From Yoonia sp. (lineage in GTDB: Bacteria > Pseudomonadota > Alphaproteobacteria > Rhodobacterales > Rhodobacteraceae), in assembly GCA_023955335.1 (NCBI GenBank), contig JAGSGF010000027.1, positions 1 to 41,376 of the forward strand: DNA of 41,376 nt, written 5' to 3'. The translations under genes and the position numbers were made by a program. Below, piece by piece: positions 1-7,033 of this stretch. Every line of letters starts with the position of its first letter. The first letter of the stretch is position 1. Under the pieces are notes generated by a model, which worked only from the letters and a program-made list of their open reading frames with translations, did not search any database and was not told the DNA's origin.

Positions 1-175
1 ACCGCCTACGATCAGCGGGGCGGATCCCACCGGTGCGCGCCAAGTGCGGGAAAATCGAAGACGACGCACGATTGAAGTGACGGCCAATCGAGCCCATTGA
101 ATCACCGCGTTGCCAACGATCCCACATCTCGGATTTCTGTTTGTCCGTATAAAACGTCCGTGTGCGATACTTCAT
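1..175 (-). CDS. IS30-family transposase, N-terminal fragment (cut by window edge)
   Basis: About 58 residues of an IS30-type transposase are visible, starting at MKYRTRTFY. This part carries the first N-terminal helix-turn-helix region, which recognises the element's ends. The DDE catalytic core lies outside the window. The visible stretch is open and matches the start of the right-hand copy, so whether this copy is functional cannot be judged here. The start at 175 is the ATG corresponding to 2060 in the other copy. Confidence 0.75.
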   Translation of the reverse strand, partial: MKYRTRTFYTDKQKSEMWDRWQRGDSMGSIGRHFNRASSSIFPHLARTGGIRPADRRR

Positions 176-234
176 AATAAACACTCCATCTTTCCAAAAA
201 GATTAAAGTGTTGCGTCGACCCTTTGAAACCGCA
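1..234 (-). mobile_element. IS30-family element, 5' end only (left copy)
   Basis: This is the transposase-start end of an IS30-family element that continues past the left edge. It is the reverse complement of the first part of the right copy at 2001-3290. By eye the two match almost base for base, with one clear difference in the terminal repeat. The terminal repeat lies at about 203-234 and points into the window. Because the right copy has the opposite orientation, the two elements flank 235-2000 with their equivalent ends inward, as in a composite transposon. The outer end and target duplication cannot be seen. Confidence 0.85.
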
Positions 235-289
235 CCGCAGCGATCGATGCTGCGAAACGCACGAACAGCGGCTTTGGGGTCAATGCCTG

Positions 290-814
290 TTAAACTGGTT
301 TCTCCTCGACCAAGAGAGCAAGCCTCTTGGCGCTGGACAACGCTTTCTCTCCGGACAATGACCAAGACTGTGTTAAGCCTTCGATGATCACCATGATATC
401 GCTCGGGTTGATACCAGTTCGTGACTTTGCGACAGCCAACTGAGAAACCTCTGACTTGTGCTGTTCCAGCAATCCTCTGAGGTTCGCATCATTGGGCGCA
501 GAGGCAACTGCCGAATGAAACAGGCAACCGTGACATGCCTCGACCCGCATCCAATCAGCGACGCGTTCGAGGGTCTCATTCAAGTTATGTGGAGCTGATC
601 CAGCAGAGTCACCAAATACGTGAGCCAAATACCTTTGGTGACGGTGCTCCAGCGCCAACAGAACCATGGCGTCGCGGGACGGAGCGTATTTGTACAGTGT
701 GCGAAGGCTGACGCCCGCCGTGTCGCGCAAATCTTCAACGCTGGGTTCGGCAAAGCCTCTAGCGGCAAACGCGCGTTCCAGTCCGCCTGCGATTTTTCTT
801 TGCATGTTGTTCAT
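290..814 (-). CDS. TetR/AcrR-family transcriptional regulator
   Basis: This 174-residue protein has an N-terminal TetR helix-turn-helix at about residues 10-50 (VEDLRDTAGVSLRTLYKY, then a DAM segment) and a helical ligand-binding C-terminal half. It is divergent from the MDR oxidoreductase, with start codons 63 bp apart. That gap contains two copies of the same inverted repeat, so it very probably represses the oxidoreductase and itself. The inducer is unknown. An ATG three codons in (805) is an alternative start. It sits inside the IS30-flanked segment and is probably mobile cargo. Family assignment is firm; the regulatory target is inferred from layout. Confidence 0.88.
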   Translation of the reverse strand: MNNMQRKIAGGLERAFAARGFAEPSVEDLRDTAGVSLRTLYKYAPSRDAMVLLALEHRHQRYLAHVFGDSAGSAPHNLNETLERVADWMRVEACHGCLFHSAVASAPNDANLRGLLEQHKSEVSQLAVAKSRTGINPSDIMVIIEGLTQSWSLSGEKALSSAKRLALLVEEKPV

Positions 815-824
815 GCTTGACGAA

Positions 825-842
825 GTAGAGCATGCATTCTAC
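825..842. promoter_or_regulatory. operator 1, GTAGA-N8-TCTAC
   Basis: This is an 18-bp inverted repeat with arms GTAGA and TCTAC around an 8-bp centre, in the divergent gap between the TetR gene and the oxidoreductase. The same format recurs at 851-868, 26 bp away centre to centre. Inverted repeats of this size are usual for TetR dimers. The site lies 11 bp upstream of the regulator's start codon, which suits autorepression. Confidence 0.7.
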
Positions 843-850
843 CAAGGCAA

Positions 851-868
851 GTAGAAGGATTATTCTAC
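851..868. promoter_or_regulatory. operator 2, GTAGA-N8-TCTAC
   Basis: This second 18-bp copy has perfect GTAGA/TCTAC arms and a different centre. It ends one base before the Shine-Dalgarno (AGGAG, 869-873) of the oxidoreductase starting at 879. A protein bound here would cover that gene's promoter-proximal region. Conserved arms with a divergent core support a real binding site. Confidence 0.7.
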
Positions 869-878
869 AGGAGCCAAA

Positions 879-1925
879 ATGACCATTCCCAACTTTATGT
901 ACGGCGTTGTTTTAACCGGCCATGGTGGCCCTGAGATGCTCGAGGTTCGGGATAATCTGGAGGTTCCGTCACCGGGGCCAAAGGATGTGATAATCCGTGT
1001 GAATGCAGCTGGAGTAAATAACACCGACATCAACACGCGCACGGCTTGGTACTCTAAGGGTGACGCCAATGAAGCGGATGCTGGGTGGTCGGGTAATCCG
1101 CTGGAACTTCCGCGCGTGCAAGGGGCGGACGTATGTGGAAAGATCGTTTCCGTAGGATCGGACGTTGCAACCACGCGTATGGGTGAGAGGGTTTTGATTG
1201 AGCCCTGTTTGCGCTTTGCCGATAGCGTGGAGCAATCGCCGCCTTGGTATCTCGGCTCTGAATGCCATGGCGGCTTTGCCGAGTATGTTCGGGTCGACAC
1301 CCGTCACGCACATGCCATCAAGAGTGATCTGACGGCTATCGAACTGGCTTCATTCCCGTGCTCATATTCTACAGCCGAAAACATGCTAACGCGTGCCAAA
1401 CTGCAAGCTGGGGAGACCATTTTGGTCACTGGCGCATCGGGTGGCGTGGGTTCTGCCACCGTGCAGTTGGCACGCGCGCGAGGCGCTAAGGTTATCGTGA
1501 TTACCAGCGCCAATAAGATCAACACATTGATGGACCTTGGTGCCGAACGGGCCTTGTTGCGCGGCGCTGATTTGGTTTCAGAACTCGGCCCGAACAGCAT
1601 TGATGTTGTTGTGGACTTGGTTGCCGGACCAAGTTGGCCCTCGCTTCTTGATGTCCTGCGTCCCAAAGGTCGCTATGCTGTTGCTGGTGCCATTGGCGGT
1701 CCAATCGTGGAACTGGATGTGCGTACGCTCTATCTCAAGGACCTGAGCTTTTTTGGCTGTACAGTCTTGGAGCCTGAAGTTTTTGGCAATCTCGTCGGTC
1801 GTATTGAGCGATCCGAAATCAAGCCTTTGGTCGCAGAGGTTTTTGAGCTGAAAGACATTAATGCCGCGCAAACAGCTTTCGGCAATAAGGGGTATACTGG
1901 CAAAATCGTTCTAAACGTGAGCTGA
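879..1925 (+). CDS. MDR-family NAD(P)H-dependent oxidoreductase (quinone oxidoreductase/zinc-type ADH-like)
   Basis: This 348-residue medium-chain dehydrogenase/reductase has an N-terminal GroES-like domain (about 1-150) and a Rossmann domain with the glycine motif TGASGGVGSATVQLA at about 184-198. No four-cysteine structural zinc loop is visible, so it resembles the quinone-oxidoreductase branch more than classical zinc alcohol dehydrogenases. Such enzymes reduce quinones, enones or aldehydes with NAD(P)H; the substrate here is unknown. The start at 879 has a good AGGAG site five bases upstream. It is divergent from the TetR gene and probably derepressed by that regulator's ligand. It appears to be cargo between two IS30 copies. 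Confidence 0.85.
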   Translation: MTIPNFMYGVVLTGHGGPEMLEVRDNLEVPSPGPKDVIIRVNAAGVNNTDINTRTAWYSKGDANEADAGWSGNPLELPRVQGADVCGKIVSVGSDVATTRMGERVLIEPCLRFADSVEQSPPWYLGSECHGGFAEYVRVDTRHAHAIKSDLTAIELASFPCSYSTAENMLTRAKLQAGETILVTGASGGVGSATVQLARARGAKVIVITSANKINTLMDLGAERALLRGADLVSELGPNSIDVVVDLVAGPSWPSLLDVLRPKGRYAVAGAIGGPIVELDVRTLYLKDLSFFGCTVLEPEVFGNLVGRIERSEIKPLVAEVFELKDINAAQTAFGNKGYTGKIVLNVS

Positions 1926-2560
1926 TATTGAGCTTGGCCGAAAGGTCCGGTTCCGGTGGTTCGGACATTCCGGTGGCAGTAGCCAAAGTCGGGTTTTTCC
2001 TGCGGTTTCAACGGGTCGACGCAACACTTTAATCTTTTTGGAAAGATGGAGTGTTTATTATGAAGTATCGCACACGGACGTTTTATACGGACAAACAGAA
2101 ATCCGAGATATGGGATCGTTGGCAACGCGGTGATTCAATGGGCTCGATTGGCCGTCACTTCAATCGTGCGTCGTCTTCGATTTTCCCGCACTTGGCGCGC
2201 ACCGGTGGGATCCGCCCCGCTGATCGTAGGCGGTCGAGATGTGCTTTGAGCCTCATTGAACGGGAAGAGATTTCCCGTGGCCTTGTCACAAAGCAGTCGT
2301 TGCGTTCAATCGCGCAAAACCTAAACCGCGCGCCTTCGACGATCAGCCGCGAGGTGCGCAGGAACGGCGGACGACAAGCTTGCGCCCTCTGATCAGCACG
2401 CTTGGGACTACGCAGCGCGACCCAAGTTGTGAAGCTCTCATTCAACGCCCCTTTGTGCCGGTTGATAGCGCGAAAGCTGCGTCGGAAATGGTCACCGCAG
2501 CACATCGCAGGTTGGCTCAAACGCAGATATCCTGATGAAGAGCAAAATCGCGTGTCACAC

Positions 2561-2603
2561 GCGCCGACCGGCAGGGTATTGCGCAGCAATGTCCCGAGAG
2601 GGG
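2561..2603. repeat. palindromic mini-insertion 1 inside the transposase gene
   Basis: IS30 transposases normally read VSH directly into ETIYRSLY. Here about 41 extra bases separate them. The extra segment contains CCGGCAGG (2568-2575), a TTGC/GCAA hairpin centre (2579-2589) and GAGGGG (2598-2603). It breaks the reading frame. The same landmarks in the same order occur in the second insertion at 2800-2838. Confidence 0.6.
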
Positions 2604-2799
2604 AACGATATATCGCAGCCTCTATGTCCAAACCCGTGGGGTTTTGAAGAAAGAATTGCAAGAATGCCTGCGCAGCCGACGTGTGATCCGACGCTCCAGG
2701 CATGCCACTCAGAAGGGTCTTGAGTTACGCAAAATCAAGAATGCTGTCTCCATTAGTGAACGCCCGGCTGAGGTCGAAGATCGTGCCGTTCCGGGTCAT

Positions 2800-2838
2800 T
2801 CACTGCCCGGCAGGCGTTGCTTGCAACGCTGGGAGGGG
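2800..2838. repeat. palindromic mini-insertion 2 inside the transposase gene
   Basis: The family reads PGH directly into WEGDL. Here about 36 bases intervene and preserve the frame. The segment has CCGGCAGG (2807-2814), the hairpin CGTTGC-TT-GCAACG (2815-2828) and GAGGGG (2833-2838), matching insertion 1 in order and spacing. The hairpin extends by CAG/CTG pairs past one bulged base. Confidence 0.6.
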
Positions 2839-3290
2839 GAGGGCGATTTGATTGCAGGATCCAACAACAGCTACATCGCGACGCGGGTTGAGCGTCATTC
2901 CCGTTTTGTAATGTTGGCCAAAGTCGCGAACACGGACACACAGAGCGTGACGACAGCCCTGATCAAACAAGCACGAAAGCTTCCCAAGGAGCTCTCCAAG
3001 TCTCTGACTTGGGATCGCGGATCAGAGATGGCTGGACACCGAAACTTCACCATAGCGACAAACATCGATGTCTACTTCTGTGATCCCCAGTCTCCATGGC
3101 TGAGAGGCAGCAACGAAAACACCAACCGCCTTCTCAGACCATACTTCCCCAAAGGCACTGATATATCTGGCTTCAGCCAAGCGCAGCGCTGTCGCACGCC
3201 AACTTAACGAGCGACCAAGAAAAACCTCGCAATATCAGACACCAGCAGAGAAATTTGGAACCTGTGTTGCAGCGACCCGTTAAAACCGCA

Positions 3291-3634
3291 GGACAAAGCC
3301 GCCGTTCGGCAAGTACCTTAGGCGGCGCATAGAAAATCTATGCAATAACCACACCGTTTATCGACATCTTACGGCTCTTGCCTGACACCAAACAACCGCC
3401 TATACGCTGCTAATCCTAGCCGCTTGCGGATTCGGGATGTTGGTTTATGGAACCGCTGGATATTGCAGGTCTCTTCGTTGGGACAGGATGCACCAGACAG
3501 GCCGGACGATCACAATGAACAAACGATGACGGCATCTTTGGCGGGCACATATGTGAACCCGAAAGCGATACAAAGCTCTGCAATCACGCAAACCACGTCT
3601 CGGGAAAACCCGTGCTATATTAAGGAGCCTTCAG
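3291..3634. other. intergenic DNA between IS30 and rplS, possible gene debris and leader
   Basis: No intact gene was found in this 344-bp stretch. A perfect stem-loop, GCATAGA-AAA-TCTATGC, lies at 3327-3343. A short plus-strand frame at about 3389-3528 reads like a small hydrophobic peptide (LLILAACGFGMLVYG) but has an upstream stop and no good start, so it may be a gene remnant. Just before rplS there is a CGGG-AAAA-CCCG hairpin (3601-3612) and a TATATT box (3616-3621) beside the ribosome-binding site. With the IS element upstream, the promoter of rplS should lie in this stretch, but no clear -35/-10 pair was found. Confidence 0.5.
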
Positions 3635-4009
3635 ATGAATCTGATTGCACAGATCGATGCGGAGCAAGTTGCTACGCTGGGGAACAAACACCCCGATTTC
3701 AAAGCGGGTGACACCATCCGCGTTGGTTACAAAGTAACCGAAGGCACGCGTAGCCGTGTACAGAACTACGAAGGCGTTTGCATCGCGCGTAAGAATGGCA
3801 AAGGCATCGCTGGTTCGTTCACAGTGCGTAAGATTTCGTTTGGCGAAGGCGTAGAGCGCGTATTCCCGCTGCATTCCACCAACATCGACGAAATCACTGT
3901 TGTGCGTCGCGGTAAAGTCCGTCGCGCCAAGCTGTATTACTTGCGTGATCGCCGTGGTAAATCCGCGCGTATCGCTGAAGTCTCAAACTACAAAGCGCCA
4001 AAGGCGTAA
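3635..4009 (+). CDS. rplS: 50S ribosomal protein L19
   Basis: L19 lies at the interface of the two ribosomal subunits. The 124-residue sequence matches the family along its length: N-terminal [11 protein letters not shown], the central [20 protein letters not shown] and the C-terminal [19 protein letters not shown] signature. AAGGAG lies at 3622-3627, eight bases before the ATG. rpmE follows after 11 bp, so the two are probably cotranscribed. In relatives trmD normally lies just upstream; here decayed DNA and an IS30 element take its place. Confidence 0.97.
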   Translation: MNLIAQIDAEQVATLGNKHPDFKAGDTIRVGYKVTEGTRSRVQNYEGVCIARKNGKGIAGSFTVRKISFGEGVERVFPLHSTNIDEITVVRRGKVRRAKLYYLRDRRGKSARIAEVSNYKAPKA

Positions 4010-4020
4010 GGGGTCCTGTC

Positions 4021-4242
4021 ATGAAAAAAGGTATTCACCCAGATTATCACGAAATCGACGTCAAAATGACCGATGGAACGATTTTGAAGATGAAATCCAC
4101 TTGGGGCAAAGAAGGCGACACAATGTCGTTGGACGTTGACCCGACTGTGCACCCTGCATGGACTGGTGGCGGCACGCGTCTTATGGATGCTGGCGGTCGT
4201 GTTTCCAAGTTTAAGAACAAATATGCTGGTCTTGGCTTCTAA
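4021..4242 (+). CDS. rpmE: 50S ribosomal protein L31, cysteine-free form
   Basis: This 73-residue protein begins [12 protein letters not shown] and has the VHPAWTGG and KFKNKYAGL segments typical of L31. It contains no cysteine, so it is the zinc-independent (C-minus) type and lacks the CxxC ribbon. It lies 11 bp after rplS and is followed by a strong hairpin terminator, closing this two-gene unit. Confidence 0.95.
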   Translation: MKKGIHPDYHEIDVKMTDGTILKMKSTWGKEGDTMSLDVDPTVHPAWTGGGTRLMDAGGRVSKFKNKYAGLGF

Positions 4243-4265
4243 GCCAAACCACTGTTGTTTGAATG

Positions 4266-4292
4266 AAACGCCGTCCTTTGGGGCGGCGTTTT
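4266..4292 (+). terminator. Rho-independent terminator after rpmE
   Basis: The stem AACGCCGTCC pairs with GGGCGGCGTT (one G-T pair) around a four-base loop and is followed by a short T stretch. It lies 24 bp after the rpmE stop and just before the end of the convergent haemoglobin gene. Confidence 0.8.
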
Positions 4293-4296
4293 GCGT

Positions 4297-4704
4297 TTAG
4301 ATGCGGGGAATATGGGTGCGCCCATTGCTGGGGTCATAGGCGTCAAGTCCGAACCGAAGCCCCTGCCCAATCCTGTGCGCTAACGCCGACCATGCCTGTG
4401 CCGGCACCTCGGGTAGCACCTCGGTCAGGACCGCATCAAACTCGGCCAACCAATCGGCGAAATCATCGGACCGCACATTGCCCGCATTCAGATGCGCCTG
4501 CATCGGATTTCCGTTGTAGGTTCGTTCCATCAAAATTGCGTTACGCCAGAATGACATGATTTTCTGCTCATGCGCCGGCCAATCGGTCACATGGACGCAA
4601 AACACGGGACCAAGTTTTGGGTGCTGGCGCACACGTAGGTAGAAGATGGAAACGACTTGCGCGATCTGCGGTGCCGTTACTGCAAATCGCGGCGACAGGG
4701 TCAT
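4297..4704 (-). CDS. group III truncated haemoglobin
   Basis: This 135-residue globin-fold protein has the group III pattern: FYLRVRQHPKLGPVF, then DWPAHEQKIMSFW, then YNGNPMQAH, with His71 as the likely proximal haem ligand. Proteins of this group bind O2/NO and are tied to nitrosative stress in several bacteria. ATG at 4704 is preferred over an in-frame TTG at 4719 because it overlaps the stop of the upstream small gene as ATGA, giving translational coupling. The gene sits opposite an NsrR-like regulator with a matching operator between them, which supports NO-responsive expression. Confidence 0.85.
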   Translation of the reverse strand: MTLSPRFAVTAPQIAQVVSIFYLRVRQHPKLGPVFCVHVTDWPAHEQKIMSFWRNAILMERTYNGNPMQAHLNAGNVRSDDFADWLAEFDAVLTEVLPEVPAQAWSALAHRIGQGLRFGLDAYDPSNGRTHIPRI

Positions 4705-4856
4705 GCCAAGATGGCCCAAAGCGCGGCCAACGTCACAAACAAATAGAACAATGTGTTAAACATCCAGCGGATCAACCCAGAATCGCTATCTGGGTCCACG
4801 CCCAACCACCGGCACATTGTAGCACCTGGCCATAAGAAAATCTCGGTGACGGACAT
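4701..4856 (-). CDS. 51-residue predicted membrane protein, first gene of the truncated-haemoglobin operon
   Basis: This is a small ORF with a good Shine-Dalgarno (AGGAGA on the minus strand, 4863-4868). It begins MSVTEIFLWPGATMCRWLGV and ends in one hydrophobic segment at about residues 31-51. Its TGA overlaps the ATG of the haemoglobin gene (ATGA), so the two are translationally coupled. It has the first position after the NsrR-like operator. I do not recognise a named family. A membrane anchor or NO-response accessory role is inferred from position only. Confidence 0.7.
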   Translation of the reverse strand: MSVTEIFLWPGATMCRWLGVDPDSDSGLIRWMFNTLFYLFVTLAALWAILA

Positions 4857-4873
4857 GGGCTTCTCCTAATATT

Positions 4874-4886
4874 AAGTATTTTACTT
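4874..4886. promoter_or_regulatory. palindrome AAGTA-TTT-TACTT upstream of the haemoglobin operon
   Basis: This perfect 5-bp-arm inverted repeat lies 18 bp upstream of the 51-residue gene, in the divergent regulator/haemoglobin gap. It could be a second operator or a chance AT-rich palindrome. Confidence 0.35.
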
Positions 4887-4912
4887 ACCGATTAACTACC
4901 GCTTTTAAACAC

Positions 4913-4925
4913 GCATTTCAAATGC
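4913..4925. promoter_or_regulatory. NsrR-type operator, GCATTT-C-AAATGC
   Basis: This perfect 13-bp palindrome matches the core of the known NsrR consensus (ATGCATTT-N-AAATGCAT). It lies 12 bp before the start of an NsrR-like gene and 57 bp from the divergent haemoglobin operon, so one bound dimer could control both. Confidence 0.75.
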
Positions 4926-4937
4926 TAAATTCAGGGC

Positions 4938-5372
4938 ATGCAGCTTGATAAATTCACCGACTTTGGTCTTCGTATTTTGATGACCCTCGCAGCGCAGGCG
5001 CCTGCGCGCCTATCGACGTCGGCAATCGCCCGGATATTCGATCTGTCCGAACATCACCTTGCCAAAGTCGCGTCAGAACTTGCACGCGGTGGCTTTGTTA
5101 TTTCTGTACGCGGGCGCAATGGCGGCCTAATTTTGGCGCAACCAGCCGCCGACATAAATGTCGGATCGGTGGTCCGGTATCTTCAGAAAGACAAGCCCGT
5201 TGTGTCCTGTTTTGGGACCGACACATCATGTCTCATCTTACCCGCTTGCGGATTGCGCGCACCACTGGCCGCTGCACACGAAGCATTCTTTGCAACACTT
5301 GATGGCTACACCCTTGCCGACGTCACGGGGCCAAAGGCACGGTTTACGGCATTGATGGGCACCGGCGCATGA
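4938..5372 (+). CDS. nsrR: Rrf2-family regulator, NsrR-like (NO-sensing Fe-S repressor)
   Basis: This 144-residue Rrf2 protein has a winged helix (DLSEHHLAKVASELARGGF, then RGRNGGLIL) and three cysteines at 91, 98 and 104 (SCFGTDTSC, LPACGL). The spacing is close to that of E. coli NsrR (91, 96, 102), where the cysteines hold the NO-sensitive Fe-S cluster. It is divergent from a truncated haemoglobin operon, with an NsrR-consensus palindrome in between. The stop overlaps the next gene's ATG by four bases. NsrR function is a strong inference; the exact cluster type is not shown. Confidence 0.85.
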   Translation: MQLDKFTDFGLRILMTLAAQAPARLSTSAIARIFDLSEHHLAKVASELARGGFVISVRGRNGGLILAQPAADINVGSVVRYLQKDKPVVSCFGTDTSCLILPACGLRAPLAAAHEAFFATLDGYTLADVTGPKARFTALMGTGA

Positions 5373-5683
5373 CCCATCCGCTTGACGCTCTCATTGATCA
5401 AATTGTGCAAGCTGCCGAAAAGCGAGGCGATTTTGACAATCTCGCTGGGGCGGGGAAACCGCAGTTCCATCCAGAAAACCCAGCAGATGCCGTGCTGAAC
5501 CGTCTGATGAAAGAGGCCGACGCCAAGTCGCCAGTGGTCGTCATGCGCCGCCAGATATTTGACGGACAGGCCGTGCTGCAAGGTCTGACCGACCCAGACG
5601 CCCGCAAAGACCAAATGCGGTATTTGGCTGATCTACAAACCCGTCTGGCAATCGAGATGGAAGCTTTTCACAAATACGGGTAG
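5369..5683 (+). CDS. DUF1992 family protein
   Basis: This 104-residue protein matches the DUF1992 (DnaJ-homologue subfamily C member 28-like) pattern: PLDALIDQIVQAAEKRGDFDNLAGAGKP near the start, then NRLMKEADAKSP. These are short helical proteins with no established biochemical role. Its ATG overlaps the nsrR-like stop (ATGA), so it is probably cotranslated with that regulator. The convergent helicase gene ends 48 bp downstream. Confidence 0.82.
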   Translation: MTHPLDALIDQIVQAAEKRGDFDNLAGAGKPQFHPENPADAVLNRLMKEADAKSPVVVMRRQIFDGQAVLQGLTDPDARKDQMRYLADLQTRLAIEMEAFHKYG

Positions 5684-5731
5684 CCGCTACGAAATGGGCG
5701 CGGGGTCATGGGACCACCGCGCCTTTGTTCG

Positions 5732-7033
5732 TTATGCTGCGTTGCTACGACCGCGTCCTGTCGGAGGCTTGCTTTTGCGCATTGGCTTACCGCCAGCAGG
5801 CTTGCCGCCACCGCCACCACCGGGCTTGCCGCCACGTGGTGCACCGCGCCCACGACCGCCGCCGCCACCGCCGCCGTTAGGCCGCTTTTTCTGACCAGGC
5901 AGGATGTCCCACGCACGGCCGGACACGACAGGAATTTCTTCCTTCATCGCTTTTTCGATGTCTTTCAGATCGATCATCTCATCTGGTGCACAGAACGCAA
6001 TCGCAGACCCTTCGGCCCCCGCACGTGCTGTCCGGCCAATACGGTGAACATAGTTTTCCGCCACGTTCGGCAGATCAAAGTTATAGACGTGCCGCACACC
6101 CGGAATGTCGATACCACGCGCGGCCACATCGGTCGCAACCAGCACGCGGATTTTACCGGATTTGAACGCAGTGATTGCGCGTTCACGCTGTCCTTGGGAT
6201 TTGTTCCCGTGGATAGATGCAGCAGCAAACCCTTTGCTTTCAAGGAACTTATACAGCTTTTCACAGCCATGTTTGGTCCGCCCAAACACAAGCGCGAGTT
6301 CATCGCGGTGCGCATCGAGCAGTTCAACCAGAAGTTCGGATTTCGCCGCCTGTGCCACATAGTGCAGCGATTGGCTGATCTTCTTCACGGCCATCCCCGG
6401 AGGGTTTACTTGCACGCGGATCGGATCGGTCAAGAATGAGGACGCCAATTCAGACATTAGCTTTGGCATCGTCGCCGAGAACATCATGGTCTGGCGCGGT
6501 GTTGCCAGTAATGGCGCGATTTTACGCAGCGCGTGGATAAAGCCCATGTCGAGCATTTGGTCAGCCTCGTCGAGCACCAGATAAATGGTCTCGTCCAAGC
6601 GCACAGCGCGGCGATCAATCAGGTCGATCAGGCGACCCGGTGTCGCGACCAAAAGATCAACGCCACGTTCCAGACGTTTAACCTGCGCGCCGATGCCAGC
6701 ACCACCAACGACCAAAGCAACCTTCAAGTGGCTCCCTTGGGTATAGTTAGTCAGGTTGTCAGAAATCTGCTTGGCCAGCTCGCGCGTTGGCGCAAGGATC
6801 AGGCCGCGCGCTGTTTTGGCGGACGGGTTAACGCCAGCTTTCATCAGCGCGTCGATCATTGGCAGACCAAAGGCGGCGGTTTTACCGGTCCCTGTCTGCG
6901 CGAGGCCCATCACGTCGCGGCCATTCATGGCATGCGGAATCGCTTGGGATTGAATTGGGGTTGGTTCGGTGATGCCTTGCTCTTTGAGCTTGGCTACAAG
7001 ACGGGGCGCAAGGCCCAGCATATCAAAATCCAT
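5732..7033 (-). CDS. DEAD-box ATP-dependent RNA helicase (RhlE-like)
   Basis: This protein of about 433 residues has the full motif set: Q motif (EPTPIQ), AQTGTGKT, PTRELA, DEAD, SAT, the ARGID segment and HRIGRTARAG. The tail is glycine-rich and basic (GGGGGGGRGRGAPRGGK), typical of RNA-binding extensions. Family members unwind RNA duplexes in ribosome assembly or RNA decay. I chose ATG 7033 (MDFDMLGLAPRL) because this is where RhlE-type proteins normally begin; an upstream in-frame ATG at 7117 would add an unrelated 28-residue stretch. The long upstream region would allow a regulated 5' leader. Confidence 0.93.
   Translation of the reverse strand: MDFDMLGLAPRLVAKLKEQGITEPTPIQSQAIPHAMNGRDVMGLAQTGTGKTAAFGLPMIDALMKAGVNPSAKTARGLILAPTRELAKQISDNLTNYTQGSHLKVALVVGGAGIGAQVKRLERGVDLLVATPGRLIDLIDRRAVRLDETIYLVLDEADQMLDMGFIHALRKIAPLLATPRQTMMFSATMPKLMSELASSFLTDPIRVQVNPPGMAVKKISQSLHYVAQAAKSELLVELLDAHRDELALVFGRTKHGCEKLYKFLESKGFAAASIHGNKSQGQRERAITAFKSGKIRVLVATDVAARGIDIPGVRHVYNFDLPNVAENYVHRIGRTARAGAEGSAIAFCAPDEMIDLKDIEKAMKEEIPVVSGRAWDILPGQKKRPNGGGGGGGRGRGAPRGGKPGGGGGGKPAGGKPMRKSKPPTGRGRSNAA

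Larger units (their letters stand above)
2060..3283 (+). pseudogene. IS30-family transposase, disrupted by frameshifts and small insertions
   Basis: The IS30 transposase is recognisable across three or more reading frames. The N-terminal HTH segment runs at 2060-2392, followed by LSFNAPLCRLIARKLRRKWS near 2430-2490. The DDE-domain segment (LTWDRGSEMAGH, DVYFCDPQSPW, SNENTNRLLR) lies at 2644-3180, and the C-terminal VARQLNERPRKT frame ends in TAA at 3283 inside IRR. Frame breaks lie near 2385, 2428, 2561-2603 and 3185. Two segments foreign to the family, at about 2561-2603 (frame-disrupting) and 2800-2838 (in frame, about 12 extra residues), resemble each other. GTG at 2051 is an alternative start. 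It is not expected to give an active protein. Confidence 0.85.
2001..3290 (+). mobile_element. IS30-family insertion sequence (right copy, inactive)
   Basis: The element is about 1290 bp. Its imperfect inverted ends are IRL from 2001 (TGCGGTTTCAACGGGTCG) and IRR reading inward from 3290 (TGCGGTTTTAACGGGTCG), which diverge after about 18 bp and match again at GCAACAC. The transposase gene runs into IRR, as is common for IS30 elements. No convincing direct repeat flanks it. Its first ~230 bp match the inverted partial copy at 1-234. The transposase is broken, so it could move only with transposase supplied in trans. Confidence 0.85.

Noticed and set aside
3424..3711. A 95-codon plus-strand open frame overlapping rplS
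   Set aside because: It overlaps the rplS start in another frame and has no recognisable features.
5790..5890. GCC/ACC-rich tandem-like repeats
   Set aside because: They encode the glycine-rich tail of the helicase on the minus strand; not an independent repeat element.
5708..6439. A 243-codon plus-strand open frame
   Set aside because: It lies antisense to the DEAD-box helicase; the apparent repeats come from the helicase's glycine-rich tail.
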